From the NCBI GenBank assembly GCA_001800015.1, contig MGUO01000177.1, forward strand, positions 1 through 5,770: a DNA stretch of 5,770 nt. The letters are read 5' to 3'. Every line of letters starts with the position of its first letter. The stretch's first letter is position 1. The notes under the pieces were generated by a model. The model worked only from the letters and a program-made list of their open reading frames with translations. It made no database searches and was not told the origin of the DNA. A program made the translations under genes and the position numbers. Of the stretch, positions 1 to 5,770 are shown piece after piece. Source of the DNA: Elusimicrobia bacterium RIFCSPHIGHO2_02_FULL_57_9 (GTDB lineage: Bacteria; Elusimicrobiota; Elusimicrobia; UBA1565; UBA9628).

Positions 1-442
1 CGATGAAATCCATAAGGCTGAGCTGAGGCGTGGTCCCGTTGGAAAGATTGCCGGCGATAGCGCCGCTGATATCCCGAGCCTTATCCGTCGCCCTCGACTT
101 GATGAAGTATCGCCGGTCCGATATCCAATTAGAACCGGTGAAGAAATAACGCCAAGAGTCCGTGCCCGCGGTCACCGGCAGCCAGCTTGGGCTTTCCGCG
201 GTGATGGAAGAAAAGACCGTGCCGTTATACGTGGAATTCACGACATAGTAATAGCTGGCGCCGCCGTTTAAATACCAGAGCACGAATTCGACCGAATTCA
301 AGGCGTCAGCGTTCGGATACAAAGCCGCCTGAGGATCGGACGCCGTTCCGGTGAGCGCCGTACCGCCGTTAAGCCCGGAGCTGAGATAAGCCGGGGAGCC
401 CGACGCCGGCTTGGTGATCACCGTATTCGGCGGAGTTTTATC
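1..442 (-). repeat. Ig-like unit 14, nearly complete (residues 1777-1923)
   Basis: It opens with DKTPP. ALTGTASD, NSVEFVLWYL and an aromatic SYYYVVNSTYNGTVF box follow, then SWRY and RYFIKSRATDKA. The usual G-N after DKA is replaced by RDISGAIAGN, giving a longer final loop. The window ends in SLMDFI plus the first base of another codon. The array therefore probably continues beyond the edge. Confidence 0.82.
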
Positions 443-3400
443 GATATAAATGGTGCGGCTGGAAATGGGCGCCGTAAACACGTTTTGCGTGTTGGTGGAA
501 CGGTCCACGCCCTGGGACGTGATCACATAGAACCCTCCGCTGGCCAAGGCGTTATTCAGCTGCGAATTGGAATACGACCATGAATTCAACCCTCCCGCGA
601 CGGGAACCATCAGATAGCTCGGGCAGGCCCCAAAAGAGCCGCCGGCGGTGTTGGTCCAGCACTGTTCATTCGCCGGATCATATATTTGCACCTTGACATG
701 GTCCATGTCCGACTTGTTGGCGCCGAAAACGCCGGCCGGGTCGGAGGAAGTTCCGGTAATCGGATTAAGATTGACGTACACCTGGCCCGAAGAGGGCTGT
801 ATCAGATAGCCCACCGGAGGCGTGGTGTCGAAAACGAGGGTGAACTTGGCCATGAAGTTCTCATCGGTTTGGTCGTTGCCGGCTAAGTCCGCGGCATGGG
901 AAAACACCGTGTAAATCAAGCCGTCCTGCAGCATGGGCCCGGCCAAGGTCGTGGTGCTCCAATCATAAGTCGGGGGGTTGCCCGCGCTGTTTAAACTGCC
1001 GGGAGAAAATTCCTGGACGCCGCCTGCGAAATCGCTTCCATTCCAATAATTGCCGTCGCTCCTCTTAAGACGCATCTTAACCCCGGAGGCCACGATGGAG
1101 GGCGGCAGGGGATTGCCCGGATCGGCGGCCGTGCCGGCAAGATTAGGCAGGCTGCCTAAGCAAGTGTTCTGCGCCGCGGGCGTGCCGCAGCTTGCGCCCG
1201 AGGGAGAGGTAATCGCGCTGACAGGCAAAATGTTATCGATAAAAAACTTCCTGCTTTTCGACGTGCCGAGCAAGCCCGCATCGTTAATCGGGGTCACCGT
1301 CACGGTATAGGAAGCGTTGCTGACATTATAGGGGACGACGACATAAGCGGTAGTCCAAGTCTGAGCGCCTGTAACATTGAGAGAAGTATAAGTCGAAGAA
1401 TCATTGGTCCAGGAACCCGTGACGTTATACCAATAGCTGGTCGGCTCAATCAGGCGCTGCAATTTCAAACGCACGCCCCCGGCCAAAGCCAGGCCCGAGC
1501 CCGTGCCGCTGGTGATAAGCACATCCGCGGATTTGTACTGCAGGTCATCGGGGCCCCAAGGCCTGAGCAAATTGACCACGGCTGTGGGAGCCTCCAGATA
1601 AATGGTCAAATCCGTATGCGCAGTCTCGTTATTGCCGGCGAGATCGCGGGCCGAGACCGTAATGGTATAAGTGGATTTGTCGTCCCAGGCAACGGCGCCG
1701 GTATTCATGGACCAGGCATAAGTGCTGCCCGAAACCACTCCGCCTATAGCGCCCGAAGCCAGAAATACCGCGCCGCCCTGCCACTGCCAGCCGTCCCAAT
1801 ATTGACCCGTATGGCAGCTGCCGCCGCCGCAGTTGCTCTCATAAATGCGCACGCGCACCACGTCAAGCACGCCGGGCGAGTTATCCGTGGCGGTTCCGTA
1901 AATGGCCGGCAAGGAGCCGACAGAACCCGAGGGCGAGGTGGCTAAAGAGACCGCGGGGGAAACGTCATAGATGAAAGTATTGGTGGTCAATACCACCTGC
2001 TGATTGGCGGAACGGTCGCGGGCGCGGGAGGTGACTTTATATGTTTTGGGGCTGGCGAGAGCGCCGCTGGGCAGGGCATAGGTCCAGGCGCCGCTGGAAG
2101 CGCCGACAAGGGTGCCCGTGGACCAGATCTCGACGCTGGAATTAAAGCCCGCGCCGTCCCAATAAGGATTGCTTCCGCCCATTTCCTGCAGGGAAATCGC
2201 CGCGCCGGAAGAGGCCAGGCCTGATTCATACACCCGGCCCGCGGGACAACCTGAAGCGCAGATATCAGCGGCATGAAGCACGGAGAAGCGATCCTCCGCG
2301 GTTCCCGTAATAGTGACGGCCGCGCCGCCGGCAAAGCCGCCGTCGGCGGGATAGGATATCGCGGCCGCGGGAGTGGTTTGGTCCACCACGAAAGTATAAG
2401 TGGAATAATTATTCTCCTGGTTGGTGGCTGCGTCGGTGGCTTGAGAATTAACCATATACCGGTAGCCGTCCTCCATGGACAAGGAGTTGAAACTGCCGGT
2501 GAAAGACCAGGGGCTGACCACCGCGTTCCAGCTGGTCGCCGAGAAAATATCGGATCCCGTCCAGGTGGAGGCCGCGAAATTCCAGTAGGCATTGTCCGAG
2601 CGTTTGTATTTGAGCTTCATGGAATTAATCAGGCTCGGCTCGCGCAAACCCTGATATTCATCCGAAGCCGCGCCGTCCACGTGGAAAGCGGGGAAGCGCG
2701 AATAGGGCGGGGGATAGTTCGCCACCGAGGTCGGCGCTGAATTGTCGAATATGAAGGAAAGGGCCGAACCTGAGCCGCCGCCCCCATCGTTGTTTAAAAA
2801 CTGGCTCGCGGTGGGACTAAAGCTGGTATTGCCCGCATAGTCGCCGGAGCGCACCCAGAAGCGGTAGCGGCGCGAGTCCAGGGCCGAGTCGGCCGCCAAA
2901 GGCGGAAAGTTTTTGCTCCAGGAAGCCAAGCCGGTTACGGGCTGCCATTCGCTGTAAGCCGTGGCGGTGTTGGTGTCCCAATCCCCGTCGAATGTCCCGG
3001 TATTGGTTCCGTTCCAGCCCACGCCCAGGCTCTCGATTTTGAGCAAAACCCCCACACTCTTAAGCCCGGAATTGCCGGTGGTGGCGTCATTAGCCGTCCC
3101 GGCCATGGAGGCCAGGGTCGCCGCGTTATAGTTGCCGGAACCGGAGGGAAAAGTCGCGGTGCTTAGAGGGGCCTGATTATCGTAAAGGAAAGTGTAGCCC
3201 TCCCCGGCCCCGGGCGCGCCGATGGCGATGTTGCTGGCCTTATCCTTGGGCCGGGGCACGATTTGATAGCTGAGCCCGGAAGTATAGCGCGTGGTGGAAA
3301 AATTGACCGTCCAGGAATATATCCCCGCGCCTTGGTCAACCAAGGCCGCGCTGGTCCAGGCGTCGCCGTTGATATCCGAGGGATCGGCGTTATAGGCCAG

Positions 3401-5770
3401 ATTCGTGGTGAAATTCCACCAGCCCGTGCCCACCTGCCTGATGGCGGCCTTGACGATATCCAGGCCGGAATTGGGATTGCCCACATCCGCGGCCGTGCCG
3501 GTCAAGGCCGTCAGGCTGTTGTTGTAGGCCGACGTGCTGGGCGCTGAAATAGCGGCGGTGGCCAAGGCCGAGTCATAGAGATAAACTTGCGAGACCTCGC
3601 CGGCACCGGGATTGGGGACATCGCCGGTCCAGGTGCCCGCCGCGTCGCGCGCGCGCGCATAGGTCTTATATTGCACGCCGTTGGCCCAGGAGGTGGAGAT
3701 ATCGGGATGGGTGTAGCTCCAGGAATTGCCCCCGGTATAAACCTGGGTCGCCCAGAAAATGGCCAATTGCGGCCCCTGGGAGAAAGCCCCGGAGCCGGGG
3801 CAGCCTAAAGCGGTGTTATCGCACCACCACATGGCGGAGCTGCCGGAACCCGAGGAAATGGCCACCCAGACCTCCACGGGATTGGAGGCATTGGGCCCCG
3901 GATCGCTCACCGTGCCGGAAGTCAGATCAATGCGCCGCGTCGACCCGGATGCATTGGAGTAAGGCGAGCCGGGCGGAGGCGTGGGGAAAGTCACGGCTAG
4001 GTTCAAGGACGTTTTGTCATAAGTGAAGACAAATACCGGCGGATTGGTCTCGGGATTGCCGGCCTTATCGGTGACTTTGGACTTGATGTAATAAACATTA
4101 TGATCCACGAATGTTGCGTCCTGCACGATATCCGTATAAGTCCAGTTATTGCCCGCCACCGCGGCCGTCGCCCACCAATTGGTGAAGGTGTAGGAAGACC
4201 CGGTCCAGAAAGGACCGGTGACCGGGTCGGTAGTGATTTGCACTTCCACCTTGGAAATGCCGGAAAGCAGGGCATTGGCCGTGCCGGTGATGGAGGAAAC
4301 GGCGTTGGTCACGATTCCATTATTGGGCCAGGTGACCGTGGAAACGCCGGCGCTGCCGTCCACTATGAAAGAAGCGATAGGCAGCCAGCCGCTGGCATTG
4401 CCCGTGGAGGGCGACACGCTGCCGTCGGGCAGCTTGGAATTGTCATGAGCCCGGGCTTCCACGTAGAAAGTCCGGTCGCCGGGCCAGCCGTATTTCTCGG
4501 CGGTCGGCGCCCCCGGGTAAGTCCAATTCGCATTGGCCAAGGCCGTGCGGGTGGAAACCGACGCCGTAAAAGTGCTGCCGTCCCAATAATAGCTGGTTCC
4601 AGCGGTTAAATACCAGAGATGCAGCTCGATGCCTTGACCAGGCGACGCCAACAGCCCGGAAGCAACGCCGAAAAACGCCGCGTCATTGGCCGTTCCCGTA
4701 ATGCCGTTGGCCTCGGCGTTGGCCGGCGTTAGAATGGGCGTATTGGGCGGATTGGGAAAGCCGCCCACCGTAGGCTGGGTAAAAGCCAAGGTCGGCGGCG
4801 TTTTATCCATCAGGAAGCTAGAGGATGAAGCGCTGGAATCAAAATTGGTCTGGGCATTGCCCGCTTTGTCGATAGCCCGGACCGCCAGCACGTAACGGCC
4901 GTTGCCCAAGGCCGCGTCCATGCCGGCGTTGGTATAAGTCCAGGTGGCATAACCTAAATCAACGGGCGATTCATAGAACGCCGTGGCCGCAATCCAGCCG
5001 GGGCAGGCCGCTCCAAAGGCGCTGGCGCCATCAAAGCAAGTGCCGTTGGAAACGCCTTGCTGGCTTTGAATGGAAAGCTCAATGGCTGAGATTCCGGAAG
5101 GGGCCACGTTGGCGGGATCGAAGGGATCGGGGTTGTAATCGCGCGCGGTCCCAATAATGGTGGTTAAAACATTGATGGTGGAGGTCCAGACCGGAACCTG
5201 CACCGTGGCCGTGGGTTGGGATACATCCCAGCGGAAAGTAGCCGGAGCGGGCGATGCGGCAGAATTGCCGGCCTTGTCCTTGGCCGCCACGTCCACCCTA
5301 TATTGCAGTCCATCTTCGAAAGCCAGGTTATTGGCCAGATAATAAGTGGTGTAGGCGAAGAGTCCGGCGCCCTGATTGGCGCCGACCAGGCAGGTAGTGT
5401 CAAAGGCGCTCAGGCAATTGACGCCCGATGCCGCGAAGGAAGAGCCTGAGAACGACCATTTGGCGTTGTCTTTAAGACGGTAAATCCGGAAACGCACGCT
5501 GGCCGCGTCCAAACTTCCGCTTTGTCCGGGCGCTGTAATCTCCGTGATGCTGGCCGTGATCGTTGAGACCGTGGTAGCGCTGCTGTAAGCCGTAGACGGG
5601 CTGGTTACGGTGTTGACCGGGGCGGAGGAGTCGATGACGAAGTTCTTGCTGTCAAGGCCCGCGGTGCAGCCGGCTCCTTGCGCATCGCAAACCTGCAAGT
5701 CAACGGTGTAATTCTGGTTAACCCGCCAAGCGCCCCCGAAAGCATAGGACCAGTTGCCGCCGGATATAAG
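1..5770 (-). CDS. Giant tandem Ig-like repeat protein, internal fragment (both ends missing)
   Basis: One minus-strand frame is open from base 5770 to base 2, giving 1,923 codons with no stop. The in-frame Met codons are internal to repeats, so no start is assigned. The product is about 15 tandem units of 114-149 residues. Each begins near a D-x-T/S-x-P box and ends with a Y-x-V...A-x-D-K-A-G-N box, an arrangement known from bacterial Ig-like repeats of large secreted adhesins (Big_13/BapA type). A Y-W-D/N-G-x-x-F box in mid-unit makes these units longer than the classical 85-100 residues. No membrane segment, catalytic motif or low-complexity anchor is visible. All 16 cysteines form eight close pairs, consistent with export to an oxidising compartment. 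The inferred role is a rod-like surface or secreted stalk for adhesion or cell contact. A carbohydrate-binding or matrix protein is an alternative. The coding assignment is strong; the function is inferred. Confidence 0.93.
443..829 (-). repeat. Ig-like unit 13 (residues 1648-1776)
   Basis: It opens with DTTPP, a consensus linker box. PITGTSSD and HVKVQIYD follow. The YW position is a cysteine-closed loop from Cys1704 (CWTN) to Cys1716 (CPSY), with eleven residues between. SWSY and FYVITSQGVDRSTN complete the unit. Length is 129 residues. Confidence 0.85.
830..1237 (-). repeat. Ig-like unit 12 (residues 1512-1647)
   Basis: It opens with DNILP. A cysteine loop of eight residues between Cys1528 and Cys1537 precedes the NLAGTAAD strand, a position not used in the other units. 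VKMRLKRSDGNYWNGSDF is a near-ideal RSD-x-x-Y-W-N-G box. DWST and YTVFSHAADLAGN follow. Length is 136 residues. Confidence 0.86.
1238..1594 (-). repeat. Ig-like unit 11, divergent (residues 1393-1511)
   Basis: This unit departs most from the consensus. The linker box is LEAPTA instead of D-x-T-x-P. GTA-x-D is reduced to ITSGTGSG, and the last turn is NDAGL instead of D-K-A-G-N. It keeps VRLKLQRL, an aromatic SYWYNVTGSW box, QTWTT and SYTVTVTPIN. It remains in frame and well formed, so it is a diverged unit, not a broken one. Length is 119 residues. Confidence 0.75.
1595..1966 (-). repeat. Ig-like unit 10 (residues 1269-1392)
   Basis: It opens with DVSPA. IYGTATDN and VVRVRIYE follow. A C-GGGS-C loop (Cys1314 and Cys1319) sits just before QYWDGWQWQGG, the YW box. 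AWSM and YTITVSARDLAGN close the unit. Length is 124 residues. Confidence 0.86.
1967..2383 (-). repeat. Ig-like unit 9 (residues 1130-1268)
   Basis: It opens with DQTTP. ITGTAEDR is followed by an insertion holding a tight cysteine pair, C-ASG-C-P (Cys1171 and Cys1175). After it come AISLQEM, a canonical PYWDGAGFNSS box, AWTY and YKVTSRARDRSAN. Length is 139 residues. The cysteine loop lies before the YW box here, unlike units 2, 5 and 13. Confidence 0.85.
2384..2746 (-). repeat. Ig-like unit 8 (residues 1009-1129)
   Basis: It opens with DNSAP. The GTA-x-D strand is reduced to VDGAASDE. The strand MKLKYKRSDNAYWN carries an RSD-x-x-Y-W-N signature shared with unit 12. A second aromatic patch follows (STWTGSDIFSATSW), then PWSF and YRYMVNSQATDAATN. 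Length is 121 residues, with no cysteine. Confidence 0.82.
2747..3181 (-). repeat. Ig-like unit 7 with Gly-rich linker (residues 864-1008)
   Basis: It opens with DNQAP. MAGTANDA and GLKSVGVLLKI follow. The YW region is divergent and acidic (GWNG, then TFDGDWDTNT). SWSKNF and YRFWVRSGDYAGN come next. Before the next linker the tail has a flexible NNDGGGGSGSA segment, the only such Gly run seen in the array. Length is 145 residues. Confidence 0.82.
3182..3574 (-). repeat. Ig-like unit 6 (residues 733-863)
   Basis: The linker box is degenerate (YDSAL). LTALTGTAAD, GLDIVKAAIRQ and a YW-like box (GWWNFTTN) follow. An Asp/Asn-rich stretch (NADPSDINGDAW) precedes YSWTVNF. The last strand is YQIVPRPKDKASN, and the tail contains P-G-A-G-E as in unit 5. 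Length is 131 residues, with no cysteine. Confidence 0.82.
3575..4018 (-). repeat. Ig-like unit 5 (residues 585-732)
   Basis: It opens with DKTSL, lacking the usual Pro. LTSGTVSD and VEVWVAIS correspond to the early strands. The YW box is a cysteine loop, M-W-W-C-DNTALG-C-P (Cys650 and Cys657, six residues between). SWSY and VQYKTYARARDAAGT follow. The linker to the next unit carries a P-G-A-G-E motif that recurs in unit 6. Length is 148 residues. Confidence 0.83.
4019..4360 (-). repeat. Ig-like unit 4 (residues 471-584), shortest complete unit
   Basis: The linker box is variant (DGSAG, with no Pro). The rest is canonical: SSITGTANA, then GISKVEVQIT, a YW-type box (PFWTGSSYTFTNWW), NWTY, and VYYIKSKVTDKAGNPE. 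At 114 residues this is the most compact complete unit, so it is a good approximation of the minimal fold. It has no cysteine. Confidence 0.87.
4361..4807 (-). repeat. Ig-like unit 3 (residues 322-470), longest complete unit
   Basis: It opens with DKTPP. ITGTANDA, the strand IELHLWYL and a textbook YYWDGSTFTAS box follow, then NWTY and TFYVEARAHD. The usual KAGN turn is replaced by a long loop (NSKLPDGSVSPSTGNASGW) before the ASFIVD linker. That loop helps make this the longest complete unit, at 149 residues. It has no cysteine. Confidence 0.87.
4808..5227 (-). repeat. Ig-like unit 2 (residues 182-321)
   Basis: It opens with DVSQP. A clear IIGTARD strand and the ISAIELSIQS strand follow. The YW box is replaced by a cysteine-closed loop, from Cys245 (CFDG) to Cys256 (CPGW), with ten residues between. 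W-T-Y and RYVLAVRAIDKAGN close the unit. Length is 140 residues. The extra residues lie in a D/P-rich loop after GTARD (YNPDPFDPAN). Confidence 0.85.
5228..5632 (-). repeat. Ig-like unit 1 (residues 47-181)
   Basis: It opens with DSSAP. The GTA-x-D strand is degenerate (ITASITEI). The strand VRFRIYRLKDNAKW is followed by a YW-like box (SFSGSSFAAS). A cysteine loop with seven residues between Cys119 and Cys127 comes next. The unit ends with DGLQYRVDVAAKDKAGN, a canonical last-strand signature. Length is 135 residues. Confidence 0.82.
5633..5770 (-). repeat. Ig-like unit 0, C-terminal part only (residues 1-46)
   Basis: This is the tail of a unit cut by the window edge. It shows the W-S-Y strand (GGNWSYAFGGAW) and the Y-T-V-D-L-Q-V strand. 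The expected D-x-A-G-N turn is replaced by a cysteine loop, C-DAQGAG-C (Cys28 and Cys35). It ends at FVID, the lead-in to the next D-x-x-x-P box. The frame was set from this piece and holds to the other end of the window. Confidence 0.8.

Noticed and set aside
1231..1250. AT-rich patch that could be read as a promoter element
   Set aside because: It encodes the K-F-F-I-D-N linker in frame. No paired promoter boxes or ribosome binding site with a start are visible.
1050..1310. Plus-strand open frame of 86 codons
   Set aside because: It is antisense to unit 12 and the end of unit 11, with no supporting motif.
1987..2592. Minus-strand open frame of 201 codons
   Set aside because: It is out of frame with the giant gene and its product is very rich in Pro, Arg and Ser. 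The main frame through the same bases gives well-formed Ig-like units 8 and 9.
2273..2740. Plus-strand open frame of 155 codons
   Set aside because: It is antisense to units 8 and 9, has no recognisable motif, and overlaps a strongly supported repeat region completely.
3163..3486. Minus-strand open frame of 107 codons
   Set aside because: It is the same out-of-frame shadow type, Pro/Arg-rich, lying over units 6 and 7.
4100..4609. Plus-strand open frame of 169 codons
   Set aside because: It lies antisense to units 3 and 4 of the long minus-strand frame. Its translation is rich in Gly, Arg and His with no domain pattern, as expected from the reverse complement of Gly/Ala/Thr-rich coding DNA.
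1..5770. CRISPR array, insertion sequence or tRNA
   Set aside because: There is no regular short direct repeat with spacers, no terminal inverted repeats or transposase motif, and no cloverleaf-like segment. The periodicity present is protein-level repetition at about 400 bases.

Overview
The whole window is the interior of one very long protein-coding gene on the minus strand. Read from base 5770 down to base 2, a single frame runs for 1,923 codons without a stop. One base is left over at each reading limit, and I saw no frameshift. Neither the true start nor the stop lies in the window, so the gene exceeds 5.77 kb and the protein exceeds 1,923 residues. I see no RNA gene, mobile element, CRISPR array, promoter or terminator, and there is no intergenic space. 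Open frames on the plus strand and in the other minus frames are antisense or out-of-frame shadows.

The protein is a tandem array of diverged, Ig-like (beta-sandwich) units, each about 114-149 residues long. I count 13 complete units, one partial unit at the N-terminal edge and one nearly complete unit at the C-terminal edge. Each unit shows much the same order of signatures. First comes a linker box such as F-I/V/L-x-D-x-T/S-x-P. Next are a GTA-x-D strand, a V-x-V-x-I/L strand and a Y-W-D/N-G-x-x-F hairpin box. Then follows W-S/T-Y (or variants), and finally Y-x-V-x-x-x-A-x-D-K-A-G-N. The linker box and the GTA, W-S/T-Y and D-x-A-G-N signatures resemble the bacterial Ig-like repeats of large secreted adhesins (Big_13/BapA type). 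These units are longer because of the YW-box region. Composition is rich in Gly, Ala, Ser, Thr and Asn. Cysteine is sparse and occurs only in close pairs, which suggests an exported, oxidised protein.

The organism cannot be fixed from this window. The coding is bacterial in style and moderately GC-rich (judged by eye, not computed). Giant genes with this kind of repeat are common in uncultivated Gram-negative lineages such as Elusimicrobiota and Omnitrophota, so one of these is a reasonable but weak guess. The likely role is a long extracellular or cell-surface stalk, for adhesion, cell contact or an S-layer-like coat. Any functional head, signal peptide or anchor must lie outside the window.
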